Shown: in pieces, positions 21,774-30,139 of the stretch | Numbering within the stretch: the stretch's first letter is position 1 | How the letters are laid out: every line of letters begins with the position of its first letter | Source: Bacillus sp. BP-3 | Lineage (GTDB): Bacteria; Bacillota; Bacilli; Bacillales; Bacillaceae_G | Assembly: GCF_028401955.1 (NCBI RefSeq) | Contig: NZ_JAQOTJ010000009.1 | Coordinates: 130,271-194,270, forward strand | Length of the DNA: 64,000 nucleotides | Direction: 5' to 3' | The notes under the pieces: model-generated | Databases searched by the model: none | Told to the model about the DNA's origin: nothing | Seen by the model: only the letters and a program-made list of their open reading frames with translations | Position numbers and translations under genes: made by a program

Positions 21774-23438
21774 TACTTTCATAACTCCTCCAGTGTTTGC
21801 CGAAGTCACAAGCTTTGCATATCGTGCTAAATAACCCGTTTTTACTTTCGGCTCTGGAGAAATAAATTGTTTTTTTCGCTCTTCTAATACATCGTTAGAA
21901 ATTTCCCAATGAATACTTCCATCTTTTACATTAATAATGATTGAGTCACCATCTCTCACATATGCAATCGGCCCTCCTTCAGCTGCTTCTGGCGATACAT
22001 GCCCAATTGCAATCCCTCTTGTTGCCCCTGAGAAGCGCCCATCGGTAACTAATGCAACCTTTGTTCCTAGTCCTCTTCCAACGATTGCTGATGTTGGAGC
22101 TAACATTTCCGGCATACCAGGTCCTCCTTTTGGACCTTCATGGCGGATGACTACAACATGCCCTTCTTTCACAATACCACTATGAATTGCAGCAACTGCT
22201 TCATCATGAGAATCAAAGCAAATTGCTTCCCCAACAAATGAAGTAACCGATTCATCAATCGCTCCAACTTTTAGGACCGAACCATCAGGTGCTAAATTAC
22301 CAAAGAGAATAGATAGTCCACCTGTTTTACGATAAGGCCGCTCTTTCGGACGAATTACTTTTTCATCTAAAATTTTCCCATCTTCTACTGTTTCATAGAT
22401 AGTTTTCCCTGAAATTGTAATGCGCTCAGGATGAATTGCCCCTGGAATCCGTGAAAGCTCCTTAATAATAGCTGCCACCCCGCCCGCTTCATGTACATCA
22501 TGCATAGAATAATGAGATGCTGGGCTAATTTTCGCTAAGTATGGAACACACTTTGCAATATCATTAATACGCTGCAAGTCATAATCAATACCAGCCTCAT
22601 TCGCGATAGCTAACATATGTAAAACGGTATTTGTCGATCCACCCATCGCCATATCTAATGCAAAGGCATCGTCAATTGCTTCTTTCGTAATAATGTCACG
22701 CGGCTTTATATCACGCTTAATTAAATCCATTAAATGAATCGCAGCTTGACGAATTAAGTTATGACGTGCTTCGCTTGTTGCAACGATTGTTCCATTTCCC
22801 GGAAGTGCAACGCCGAGCATTTCCATAATGGTATTCATAGAATTGGCTGTAAACATCCCTGAACAAGAACCACACGTTGGACATGCTGATTTTTCCATAT
22901 CAATCAGCTGCTCTAAACTTAACTTCCCTGATTTATGAGCGCCAACCCCCTCAAATACAGATGCTAAAGAAAGAGGTGTACCATCTTTTGCTTTTCCAGC
23001 TTCCATCGGTCCCCCTGAGACAAAAACAGAAGGAACATTCGTCCGAACGGATGCCATTAACATTCCTGGTGTAATTTTGTCACAATTTGGCATAAACATA
23101 ACTCCGTCAAACCAATGAGCTTGAATAACAGTTTCTGCTGCATCTGCAATGATCTCTCGACTTGGAAGTGAATAGCGCATTCCAATATGTCCCATTGCAA
23201 TTCCATCATCAACGCCGATTGTATTAAATTCAAAAGGAACACCTCCTGCCGCGCGTATGGCAGCTTTCGCTACATCAGCAAGTTCCCTTAAATGAATATG
23301 TCCTGGAACAATATCTATATATGAATTACAAATTGCAATAAATGGTTTATGAAAATCTTCTTCTTTAACGCCTGCCGCATGAAGCAAACTTCGATGCGGC
23401 GCCCGGTCAATACCTTGTTTAATCATATTGCTTCGCAT
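21771..23438 (-). CDS. ilvD: Dihydroxy-acid dehydratase
   Basis: 555 residues, Fe-S enzyme that dehydrates dihydroxyisovalerate and dihydroxymethylvalerate. Cluster cysteines are in PNCDKITPG and [17 protein letters not shown]; family ends with [18 protein letters not shown]. It sits between ilvE and ilvB. From memory, the reference B. cereus cluster places ilvD elsewhere, so this position may mark a different lineage. Confidence 0.95.
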   Translation of the reverse strand: MRSNMIKQGIDRAPHRSLLHAAGVKEEDFHKPFIAICNSYIDIVPGHIHLRELADVAKAAIRAAGGVPFEFNTIGVDDGIAMGHIGMRYSLPSREIIADAAETVIQAHWFDGVMFMPNCDKITPGMLMASVRTNVPSVFVSGGPMEAGKAKDGTPLSLASVFEGVGAHKSGKLSLEQLIDMEKSACPTCGSCSGMFTANSMNTIMEMLGVALPGNGTIVATSEARHNLIRQAAIHLMDLIKRDIKPRDIITKEAIDDAFALDMAMGGSTNTVLHMLAIANEAGIDYDLQRINDIAKCVPYLAKISPASHYSMHDVHEAGGVAAIIKELSRIPGAIHPERITISGKTIYETVEDGKILDEKVIRPKERPYRKTGGLSILFGNLAPDGSVLKVGAIDESVTSFVGEAICFDSHDEAVAAIHSGIVKEGHVVVIRHEGPKGGPGMPEMLAPTSAIVGRGLGTKVALVTDGRFSGATRGIAIGHVSPEAAEGGPIAYVRDGDSIIINVKDGSIHWEISNDVLEERKKQFISPEPKVKTGYLARYAKLVTSANTGGVMKV

Positions 23439-23452
23439 CGGTTACTCTCCTA

Positions 23453-24349
23453 TCAACTTACTTTATTTTCTTCATAAATTTTTTCACCATCTTCTACTAC
23501 TAGCTTACGGAATTCTTCCAATAAACGATTTGTATGTGTTCCTGGTTTCCCAGCACCGATTTCTCTTCCGTCAACCTTTGTTACCGCAATAACTTCAGCT
23601 GCTGTACCTGTTAAAAATACTTCATCCGCTACATACACATCATGACGAGTAAATAATTCTTCCCTTACTTCATAGCCAAGCTTCTCACCAATTTCCATAA
23701 TCGCATTCCGCGTAATTCCTTCCAGTGCTCCCGCAGAACTTGGCGGCGTAATTAATTTATTTCCTTTTACAATAAATACATTGTCACCTGAACCTTCTGC
23801 AACATACCCTTGCTCATTTAACATCAGCGCTTCCTGTACACCAGCAAGTTTAGCTTCAATTCTAACTAAAATATTATTGAGGTAATTCAATGATTTCACT
23901 TGTGGTGTTAATACATCTGGGCGATTCCGCCTTGTTGCAACTGTCACAACCGGGATACCCTTTTCATAATATTCAGCCGGAAACAATGCTAGTTGTTCCG
24001 CAATCACAACAACATTTGGCTTTAAACACGAATCAGGATCTAAACCAAGATTTCCAGCCCCGCGTGATACAACTAAACGAATATATCCATTGGATAACTG
24101 ATTACGCCTTATCGTTTCCACAACAATATTGGTCACTTCTTCCAACGTATATGGAATTTCTAATAAAATGGATTTTGCTGATTCATACAAACGAATGAGG
24201 TGCTCTTTTAATCGAAAAACATTCCCACTATATACACGAATGCCTTCAAATACCCCATCACCATATAAATATCCATGATCATAAACAGATACTTTTGCTT
24301 CATCTTTTGGAACAAATTCTCCATTTAAGAAAATCCATTGCTCGTTCAC
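23453..24349 (-). CDS. ilvE: Branched-chain amino acid aminotransferase
   Basis: 298 residues, class IV PLP aminotransferase for the last step of Val, Ile and Leu synthesis. The PLP lysine is in TPQVKSLNYLNN; EGSGDNVF and the FLTGTAAEV block match the family. GTG start with AGGGGGC upstream. First gene of the ilv-leu cluster, with a CodY-like box about 75 bases upstream. Confidence 0.94.
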   Translation of the reverse strand: MNEQWIFLNGEFVPKDEAKVSVYDHGYLYGDGVFEGIRVYSGNVFRLKEHLIRLYESAKSILLEIPYTLEEVTNIVVETIRRNQLSNGYIRLVVSRGAGNLGLDPDSCLKPNVVVIAEQLALFPAEYYEKGIPVVTVATRRNRPDVLTPQVKSLNYLNNILVRIEAKLAGVQEALMLNEQGYVAEGSGDNVFIVKGNKLITPPSSAGALEGITRNAIMEIGEKLGYEVREELFTRHDVYVADEVFLTGTAAEVIAVTKVDGREIGAGKPGTHTNRLLEEFRKLVVEDGEKIYEENKVS

Positions 24350-24422
24350 TTGAAAGCGCCCCCTATATCCTTGAATTTTTTATTGTTTCCTAGTTTACGC
24401 CCCCTTTTCAAATAAATCAAAG

Positions 24423-24437
24423 AAATTTTTGAAAATT
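24423..24437. promoter_or_regulatory. CodY-like operator upstream of ilvE
   Basis: AAATTTTTGAAAATT matches the 15-base CodY consensus AATTTTCWGAAAATT at 13 positions. CodY represses branched-chain amino acid genes in Bacillus when Ile and GTP are high. The rest of 24350-24754 is AT-rich promoter sequence; no other gene was seen. Confidence 0.6.
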
Positions 24438-24754
24438 TTAAATTTTTAAAAATAAGAACAACCCATTTTATATTGTTATATCAACATTGTTACCGTTTAC
24501 AAAATGTCAAAAAATATTTTTCTGCATTTTGCAACAAAAATTTTTTTCGTCTAAGAGAAGGATTTATGTCTAAAGATGCGAATGTATTGTATTCAATAAA
24601 CGGACGTCCTATCTATTTTTAGGAAAAAGAGGATAAATAAAGCGAGGTGGAAAAATAAAAAATAAAATTTGAGGATAACACTCATATTTTTTCCTCGTTA
24701 CTCATAATCCTATTTTCAAAAATCATTTTGACAAATTTAAGGGGGCTAAATCAT

Positions 24755-25009
24755 ATGGCATGTTTACAAATTAAAGGAACAAGACAAGAAGTAATGGAAA
24801 TGCTTCAGTTATTTGACTTAATGAATACAAAAGGCCTGTGTAAATTAGAGGATTATGTAGAATTACTCCCATATACAGAGCAAAATAAAACGACACAACA
24901 TCCGATGTATATTGCTTCTGTTGATGTACAATCAAATGATTATACGATGCAAGATGTGCAAAATGATCGTTTTGTATGTGACATGTTAACTGGAGTTTAT
25001 AACGACTAG
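24755..25009 (+). CDS. Hypothetical protein, 84 residues
   Basis: Starts MACLQIKGTRQEVMEML with AAGGGGGC eight bases upstream of ATG. A small soluble, mostly helical/acidic protein with Cys residues near the start (ACLQ), middle (GLCK) and end (FVCDML). The family was not recognised. Divergent from ilvE. Confidence 0.7.
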   Translation: MACLQIKGTRQEVMEMLQLFDLMNTKGLCKLEDYVELLPYTEQNKTTQHPMYIASVDVQSNDYTMQDVQNDRFVCDMLTGVYND

Positions 25010-25107
25010 TTTACTTCTTCTTCTGCCACATGTGTGAACTCTTCTGCTAATTAGTGAATATTCTTCCGAAAAAGGAACATATTACTAGATGGCAGGAGGT
25101 GAATAAC

Positions 25108-25350
25108 ATGGCGAAAATTGGAGTAGAAAATACTTTAACAAACGTACAACAAGCTCTGCAGCAAAAAGGACATGACGTAGTCTCATTACAATCGGAAAGT
25201 GATGTACAAGGATGTGACTGCTGCGTTATAAGCGGTCAAGATTCTAATGTAGCGGGGATTAGTAATGCTGTGATAAAGGGATCTGTTATTGACGCAAGAG
25301 GATTAACAACCGATGAAATTTGTCAACAAGTCGAAAGTAGAATTCAATAA
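25108..25350 (+). CDS. UPF0180 family protein (YkuS-like)
   Basis: 80 residues, starting [21 protein letters not shown] behind [26 protein letters not shown] and [14 protein letters not shown] are the conserved blocks of UPF0180/YkuS, a Bacillus family of unknown function. The TAA stop is part of a bcr1-like ATAAAGTGAAAC sequence. Confidence 0.85.
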   Translation: MAKIGVENTLTNVQQALQQKGHDVVSLQSESDVQGCDCCVISGQDSNVAGISNAVIKGSVIDARGLTTDEICQQVESRIQ

Positions 25351-25397
25351 AGTGAAACTTTAATGAATAAGGAATCCTATAGGAAGCTTCACTTTGC
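25347..25397 (+). repeat. Short bcr1-like hairpin at the ykuS-like stop codon
   Basis: AAAGTGAAACTT at the stop pairs with AAGCTTCACTTT 25 bases on, with one mismatch. The ATAAAGTGAAAC opening is shared with the other elements of this family in the window. Confidence 0.5.
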
Positions 25398-25444
25398 GAT
25401 CCCATCAAACTCTCGAAGATGGGGACTTCTTTCGGAAATACATT

Positions 25445-25485
25445 AAAAGAAGGCTACCATTTATAAAAAAGTAGCCTTCTTTTCT
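25445..25485 (+). terminator. Terminator after the ykuS-like gene
   Basis: AAAAGAAGGCTAC pairs with GTAGCCTTCTTTTC across a 13-base AT-rich loop. Confidence 0.85.
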
Positions 25486-25527
25486 ATATTTAACTAACGG
25501 GAAAGTAACATATACTGGATGAAAGCC

Positions 25528-25638
25528 CTACCTCTCTCTCATCATTACGGCTCCAACGACCGCTCCTGATACACTAGTATGTGTATACAGTTTACAAATA
25601 CAATCTCTCCTATACGTGCTCACTAAAGTTGTTGGCAT
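25528..25638 (-). CDS. Possible 36-residue ORF
   Basis: Reads MPTTLVSTYRRDCICKLYTH then SVSGAVVGAVMMRER. There is no good ribosome site (ATCGGGCGATA only) and no recognised family; the codons after CICK look protein-like. Listed as a weak candidate in a 450-base stretch (25351-25796) otherwise without genes. Confidence 0.25.
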   Translation of the reverse strand: MPTTLVSTYRRDCICKLYTHTSVSGAVVGAVMMRER

Positions 25639-25765
25639 TATCGCCCGATCTTTAGCAAGTCAGTGATTTATATAAGTAAAGAATAATCAATATATACTAG
25701 CTGTAACCGAGACACGAAAATACATCATACCTCTTCCATACAACAATGTCAACATTTTTTCAAAA

Positions 25766-25794
25766 ATAAAAACAGGCCAACAAATGAGCCTGTT
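25766..25794 (-). terminator. Terminator of the 29-residue membrane peptide gene
   Basis: Minus strand AACAGGC, loop, GCCTGTTTTTATTTTT, immediately after the peptide stop codon. Confidence 0.8.
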
Positions 25795-25796
25795 TG

Positions 25797-25886
25797 CTAA
25801 AACTGCGCTTTTTCCTTTAGTACGTACACAATGAATCCGCTCACTAACATACATAAACCGACAACAAAATTCTTGATGTTAATCAT
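25797..25886 (-). CDS. Single-span membrane micropeptide, 29 residues
   Basis: MINIKNFVVGLCMLVSGFIV then YVLKEKAQF and stop. GGGAGAGGTATAA precedes the ATG and a rho-independent terminator follows at once, so it looks like a complete small transcription unit. One hydrophobic helix (about residues 7-23) with a basic N-terminus and charged tail. Such peptides include type I toxins and regulators of membrane complexes; no antisense partner was identified. Confidence 0.6.
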   Translation of the reverse strand: MINIKNFVVGLCMLVSGFIVYVLKEKAQF

Positions 25887-26013
25887 TTATACCTCTCCCT
25901 TGTTCTTTCATAAATCATCATTCTCTATATGTTTTCATTTACCTTATATTCGTATCGTTTTTAAGCACACTTCATCTACTATATCATAATTTCCTTAAAA
26001 TACAAGTATCCTA

Positions 26014-26388
26014 TTAAGGCTTATTTACCAATCTTTGCACTGCATTAGGCACTGTTTCCAATGCTTTTTCTACAAGGTGTGTACCACTATGTAAGTGCAA
26101 TACTTGAATCCCTTTTGCCCCAACTACTAAAAATGCAACAGGATTAATGGAAACCCCAGCACCACTTCCACCTCCAAATGGATGTAGGCTCTGTGCCTCT
26201 GTTTTTTGTCTATTTACATTAAAATCACTGCCACCTGCGCCAAAACCAAAGGCAACTTTTGAAACGGTTAAAATAATACTGCCATCTGCTGTTGATACTG
26301 GCTTTCCGACAATCGTATTAACATCCACCATTTCTTTTAAATTTGTCATTGCTGTTTTCATTAAGTTTTCAATTGGATGTTGCGTCAT
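26014..26388 (-). CDS. gerW: Spore germination/sporulation protein GerW (YtfJ)
   Basis: 124 residues. HPIENLMKTAMTNLKEMVD at the start, then GFGAGGSDF and FGGGSGAGVSINPVAFLVV are diagnostic of the YtfJ family. In B. subtilis it is a forespore protein needed for normal germination. Start MTQHPIENL has AGAGGTGG upstream. Confidence 0.9.
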   Translation of the reverse strand: MTQHPIENLMKTAMTNLKEMVDVNTIVGKPVSTADGSIILTVSKVAFGFGAGGSDFNVNRQKTEAQSLHPFGGGSGAGVSINPVAFLVVGAKGIQVLHLHSGTHLVEKALETVPNAVQRLVNKP

Positions 26389-26561
26389 AGAAACCACCTC
26401 TTTTTCCTATCAATTCCTTTTTATCGTTTCCAAAAACGATAAAGACATACCAATTTTTACAACTTAATAATTTTGAAAGTAGATCTTCCTTGTAGAACAT
26501 TCTTCCCTAAAAGTTACTTGAACTAAAAGCATAGCTTACTATTTGCAAACAATAGGATAAA

Positions 26562-26832
26562 ATGAAACTTTAATCAGCCCTCACCAATCGGGCGCATGCC
26601 AGCAGTTTATCTCCCACCCAACATTCTAGCCACTGGAACTGGACAACAAATAAAAGAAATGTGGAAGTGGCTCGCACAGAATGTGAGGGGGATGGAGTTT
26701 CTGACGTAGAGGTGCTTTTTACCTCGTACGAAGAAGCGAAGCCACCGAACATTCTAGCCACTGGAACTGGACAATGCTTTCGCCGAACTTTGAGGTGGGA
26801 GTATTACCGTCCGCAAATAGCGGGATAAAAAA
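26562..26832 (+). repeat. bcr-type repeat with an internal 128-bp insertion or duplication
   Basis: The ends match the element at 27236-27355: ACTTTAATCAGCC, CGGGCGCATG, CAGTTTATCTCCCACC at the left and GGTGGGAGTATTA, CGCAAATAGCG at the right. The middle differs. A 33-base sequence (CCACC, one variable base, AACATTCTAGCCACTGGAAC, TGGACAA) occurs at 26614-26646 and again at 26742-26774, enclosing about 95 bases with pairable GTGGCT/AGCCAC and AGGTGCTTTTTACCT segments. No gene lies between 26389 and 26884. Confidence 0.65.
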
Positions 26833-26884
26833 ATAGAAGTAGCTCATACTAGACATGAAGCTCTTTATGAAAGGAGATATCACA

Positions 26885-27229
26885 TTGACTGATAAACATG
26901 AAGAACATTATAGAGAAAACGAAGATCATTTCGAAGAAGAATATGCAGCTGAAATTGCACCGAACGGTGTGCCTTACAAAAACAGGGAAGAAGTAACGAC
27001 AAAAGCCGGAGGAGCAACATCTGGATTTATCGCACTCGCTCTTGCCGTCTTATCTTTATTCACTTTCCCAACGCTCTTTGGACTTCTTGCTGTCCTACTA
27101 GGTATCTATGCTTATAACCGCGGAGCTACTGTTACAGGTGGAATTGCTGCAGTCGTTGGCGGCTTAGCAGCAATTGTCGCATTAATATTTCGGGCGGCTC
27201 TTATCGGTTTATTCTTTTCTCTTTTTTAA
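26885..27229 (+). CDS. Hypothetical membrane protein, 114 residues
   Basis: TTG start with AAAGGAGATATCACA upstream. The first 45 residues are acidic and His-rich (TDKHEEHYRENEDHFEEEY), followed by a small Gly/Ala/Leu-rich region with two to three membrane helices (SGFIALALAVLSLF, GLLAVLLGIYAY, IAAVVGGLAAIVALIF). It resembles DUF4190-like small membrane proteins, function unknown. Flanked on both sides by bcr-type repeats. Confidence 0.75.
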   Translation: MTDKHEEHYRENEDHFEEEYAAEIAPNGVPYKNREEVTTKAGGATSGFIALALAVLSLFTFPTLFGLLAVLLGIYAYNRGATVTGGIAAVVGGLAAIVALIFRAALIGLFFSLF

Positions 27230-27235
27230 ACACGA

Positions 27236-27355
27236 TAAAGTGAAACATTAATCAGCCTTCACCACTCGGGCGCATGTCAGCAGTTTATCTCCCACCGAAC
27301 ATTCTACTAAATTTTAAGGTGGGAGTATTACTGCCCGCAAATAGCGAGATAACGC
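27236..27355 (+). repeat. bcr1-like repeat, uninterrupted copy
   Basis: About 120 bp from ATAAAGTGAAACATTAATCA to GCGAGATAACG. Inner inverted arms are CTCCCACC/GGTGGGAG and CTCGGGCG/CTGCCCGCAA-type sequences, so the RNA can fold into a long imperfect hairpin. It starts eight bases after the preceding stop codon. Confidence 0.65.
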
Positions 27356-27380
27356 AAAGCTTCCATCATGTAGCATAATA

Positions 27381-27411
27381 AAAGATATCTTGCTTCTTGC
27401 AAGATACCTTA
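27381..27411 (-). terminator. Terminator overlapping the end of the K+ channel gene
   Basis: Minus strand AAGGTATCTTGC and GCAAGATATCTTTTATTAT form a hairpin with U-rich tail, overlapping the TAA stop. Confidence 0.75.
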
Positions 27412-28752
27412 TCCTGTAAATACATCCTCAGATGGATAGCGAATTTTTTGTTTTGCTGGCCGAGCAAGTGAAAATACAAGTGTTAGCGGTCCAATTAATC
27501 CGCAAAACATAACAAACATAATCACGCATTTTCCAAAAGCTGATAATTTAGCTGTAATCCCCATTGTTAATCCAACTGTTCCAAATGCTGAAATCGTTTC
27601 AAATAAGACTTCCATAAAACTAAAATTTTCAGTAAGCATTAGTATAAATACTGCCACAAAAATTAAAAATTGACTGGCAATTACAATCGCCAATGCTCTC
27701 GTCACTGTTGACATTTTTATCGTACGACGAAATAAAACCAAGTCTTCTCTTTTCTTAAAAAATGAAAGCACAGATGTAATTAAAATAACAAAAGTGGTGA
27801 GCTTAATACCGCCTCCAGTCGAAACACTTCCCGCTCCAATAAACATAAGTACCATCGTAAAGAACAGTGTTGACTCTCCCATACTTCCGTAATCAATTGT
27901 ATTAAATCCAGCTGTACGCGGTGTAATTGCTTGGAAGAACGATGCCCACAACTTCTCACTTAATGATAAAGAACCTAATGTTTTTGCGTTATTATATTCT
28001 AATAAAAATATAATAAGCATTGCAGCCACAATTAACACAACCGTACCAATAATCATGATTTTTGAATGCAATACTAGTTTTCGAAAACTGCGGCTATACC
28101 ATATATCAATGAGCACGGTAAAACCTAAACCACCTGTTACAATTAACGTACAAATACCAATATTTACAATAGGATCGCCAACATATCTCGTTAAATTATC
28201 TGGCCATAATGCAAAGCCGGCATTATTATAAGCAGCCACGACATGGAACAAGCTGTAATATAGTCCTTTTCCGAGTCCAAATTCAGGAACAAAGCGAATA
28301 GATAAAAATACAACACCCACTAATTCAATACAAATAGAGAAGAAAAATACCCGTTTTACTAATTTTACAAGCCCGCCAATGTTTGTTTGGTTTAACGCTT
28401 CTCCAATAAGAAGACGATGGCGCAGCCCTATCTTTTTCCCTAACACCCAAACTATTAAAATAGCTATTGTCATTAAACCTAAACCACCAGTTTGTATTAG
28501 AAACATAATGATAACTTGTCCAAATATTGTAAATGTACTATTCACATCCACTACACCTAAGCCAGTTACAGTCGCAGCTGACGTCGCTGTAAAAAAAGCA
28601 TCTACCCAGCTAATAGACGTTTTTGTTGAAATTGGTAATTTCAACAATATCCCTCCAACGATAATCAAAGCAAAAAAGCCAATTGCTAAAATTTGCGGTG
28701 GACTTAATCGTATAAAACGATCGTTTAAGTCTCGTTTTTCTATTATTTTCAT
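27409..28752 (-). CDS. KtrB/KtrD-type potassium channel subunit (TrkH family)
   Basis: 447 residues with about ten membrane segments. All four pore loops are visible: TSAATVTGLG, YNNAGFALW, PRTAGFNTID and FGTVGLTMG, each with the selectivity Gly. Such subunits take up K+ (Na+-dependent) with a cytoplasmic KtrA/C RCK partner; none is encoded next to it, as for B. subtilis ktrD. I saw no c-di-AMP (ydaO) riboswitch in the 200 bases upstream. Confidence 0.9.
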   Translation of the reverse strand: MKIIEKRDLNDRFIRLSPPQILAIGFFALIIVGGILLKLPISTKTSISWVDAFFTATSAATVTGLGVVDVNSTFTIFGQVIIMFLIQTGGLGLMTIAILIVWVLGKKIGLRHRLLIGEALNQTNIGGLVKLVKRVFFFSICIELVGVVFLSIRFVPEFGLGKGLYYSLFHVVAAYNNAGFALWPDNLTRYVGDPIVNIGICTLIVTGGLGFTVLIDIWYSRSFRKLVLHSKIMIIGTVVLIVAAMLIIFLLEYNNAKTLGSLSLSEKLWASFFQAITPRTAGFNTIDYGSMGESTLFFTMVLMFIGAGSVSTGGGIKLTTFVILITSVLSFFKKREDLVLFRRTIKMSTVTRALAIVIASQFLIFVAVFILMLTENFSFMEVLFETISAFGTVGLTMGITAKLSAFGKCVIMFVMFCGLIGPLTLVFSLARPAKQKIRYPSEDVFTG

Positions 28753-28890
28753 AGCACTAACTCCCTTAATCCATCATCCAAAATATGTAACATAGTTGAG
28801 CATAATCTTTTTTCATATGAATTTCAACTTTTATTCCCATATAAAAAATAGAAAATAGAAAATTCCTAATTCCTTCACTCCAAGTTCACA

Positions 28891-28921
28891 TTGAATTCAC
28901 ATCAGTCTTTTATAGTATAAT
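28891..28921 (+). promoter_or_regulatory. Promoter of a putative small RNA
   Basis: TTGAAT, 19-base spacer, TATAAT. No plus-strand gene follows before the terminator at 29019-29048. Confidence 0.5.
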
Positions 28922-28926
28922 TATCG

Positions 28927-29050
28927 AAGCTGTTCCTCCCTAATAATGAGACATCCCCAATGTCTCAAACAGCTTTCTGTCCCTAACTTAAAATGACATA
29001 AATTGTCCCCCTTCCTAGGCCATCTTGCAATGCAAAGATGGCTTTTTTTA
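28927..29050 (+). ncRNA. Candidate C-rich small RNA, about 120 nt
   Basis: Framed by TATAAT at 28916 and a strong terminator (GCCATCTT/AAGATGGC then seven T, 29019-29048). The 5' part folds as AGCTGTT/AACAGCT enclosing GAGACAT-CCCCA-ATGTCTC. The unpaired stretches CCTCCC, CCCCA and GTCCCCCTTCC are the C-rich type that Gram-positive sRNAs use to block ribosome sites. No ORF. The gene at 28752 points away. Confidence 0.5.
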
Positions 29051-29077
29051 TTTCACTACTTTTATTCCCTCCTGATA

Positions 29078-29265
29078 TATAAATCGATTTTAAATTTCAA
29101 TATATAAGTCGCTGCTATGACAACATAACCTCTACTTTCTTTCTCCTTTTGTTTTAAACCTTGCATGTGGTAGAAAAAGGCCCTGACCGTTTCTATGCAC
29201 GGCCAGACGCTCTTTTCCTCCCCAACAAGAAAAGAGCTTTTATGTCGATTTTAAAATTTGAATTT
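29078..29265 (-). repeat. Dispersed repeat family A, copy 3
   Basis: Shares TATATAAGTCG, CCTTTTGTTTTAAACC, GCATGTGGTAG, TGCACGGCCAGA and the pyrimidine-rich end with copies 1 and 4. It ends with AAAAGAGC/GCTCTTTT hairpin arms. Between the candidate sRNA and the SASP-like gene; no coding potential seen. Confidence 0.6.
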
Positions 29266-29292
29266 ATATAGAAAAGAAGAAGTGAATACACT

Positions 29293-29448
29293 TCACTCCT
29301 TCCTTGATTTGCTTCCTTTTTTCGAACGATATTCTTTTCCTTTGTTATCATCACCAGCAATAAACTCTGTACCAAATTCCTGTTGGTATTGACCTGCTTT
29401 AGGTGCTCCTTGATTCCCGCTCCCTTTACTACCATTACGATTCGTCAT
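29293..29448 (-). CDS. Small Gly/Gln/Lys-rich protein, gamma-SASP-like
   Basis: 51 residues, MTNRNGSKGSGNQGAPKAGQ then YQQEFGTEFIAGDDN and a Lys/Ser tail. The QEFGTEF block resembles the QFGTEFASE repeats of gamma-type small acid-soluble spore proteins, here only once. AAGGGAAGGAAGC precedes the ATG. A spore protein is plausible but unproven; the frame was chosen for its composition and ribosome site. Confidence 0.6.
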   Translation of the reverse strand: MTNRNGSKGSGNQGAPKAGQYQQEFGTEFIAGDDNKGKEYRSKKGSKSRKE

Positions 29449-29511
29449 ACAGCTTCCTTCCCTTCTTTATCATATATTGTTAGTATGCTTCGTTCCATTC
29501 AAAATACACAT

Positions 29512-29542
29512 AAAAAACCTTCGCTTAATCGCGAAGGCTTTA
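29512..29542 (-). terminator. Terminator of the MarR-family gene
   Basis: Minus strand CCTTCGC, loop, GCGAAGGTTTTTTATG, 50 bases after the marR-like stop. Confidence 0.8.
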
Positions 29543-29588
29543 ACATAACAAAATGGTTTCCTAATGCAAATACAAAAATTTATTAATA

Positions 29589-30008
29589 TTAAATTAATTT
29601 TTGTGATATAGCGATCATAACTGTCATTTCTTCTTCAGATAAAGTAGAAAATCGTTCTTTCAAATACAACTTGTTCTGTTTTTCCATCTCAACTACTAAC
29701 TCTTTCCCTTTATCAATAATCTCCAAATACACAACGCGGCGATCTGATGTACTACGCGAACGCGTTACGAGTCCTTTTTTGATTAATTTTTCTGCAACAG
29801 CCGTAATATGACTATTCGATACATTCAATTCATTCGCAACACGAGAAACCATTTCCTTTTGGTTTCGATTTAAAATACGTAACACAAGAAATTCATTCCA
29901 CGGAATATAATCCTCAAAAATTTTGTTCATATCATTACGGATTGTACGAAACATAGCAAAAAAATTTGTCGACAAATTCTCGATGAGCAACTCGCGATTG
30001 TTAACCAT
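29589..30008 (-). CDS. MarR family transcriptional regulator
   Basis: 139 residues. Winged-helix DNA-binding core: MVSRVANELNVSNSHITAVAEKLIKKGLVTRSRSTSDRRVVYLEI (recognition helix plus DRR wing). Start MVNNRELL has AGGGGTG upstream. It is monocistronic, so its target besides itself is unknown; the inverted repeat at 30031-30068 is a likely autoregulatory site. Confidence 0.88.
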   Translation of the reverse strand: MVNNRELLIENLSTNFFAMFRTIRNDMNKIFEDYIPWNEFLVLRILNRNQKEMVSRVANELNVSNSHITAVAEKLIKKGLVTRSRSTSDRRVVYLEIIDKGKELVVEMEKQNKLYLKERFSTLSEEEMTVMIAISQKLI

Positions 30009-30030
30009 TATATACAGCACCCCTATGTAC

Positions 30031-30068
30031 TTAATATAGTTAAATAAAAATATTATGAACTATATTAA
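30031..30068. promoter_or_regulatory. Inverted repeat, likely operator of the MarR-like protein
   Basis: TTAATATAGTT (30031-30041) and AACTATATTAA (30058-30068) are perfect complements 16 bases apart, just upstream of the MarR-like gene and across its probable promoter. Each arm is itself nearly palindromic. Confidence 0.6.
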
Positions 30069-30139
30069 CGTACTTTTTTCATTTTGTCATCCATTTTATT
30101 TGGAAATTCATGTATCTTTTCTTTCTTGTATGGAAATAG

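Noticed and set aside
25266-25397. CRISPR or tandem-repeat array around the bcr-like sequences
   Set aside because: The copies are dispersed, unequal and have no regular spacers or cas genes.
28753-28900. c-di-AMP (ydaO) riboswitch before the KtrB-type gene
   Set aside because: None of the conserved ydaO blocks could be found on the minus strand upstream of 28752.
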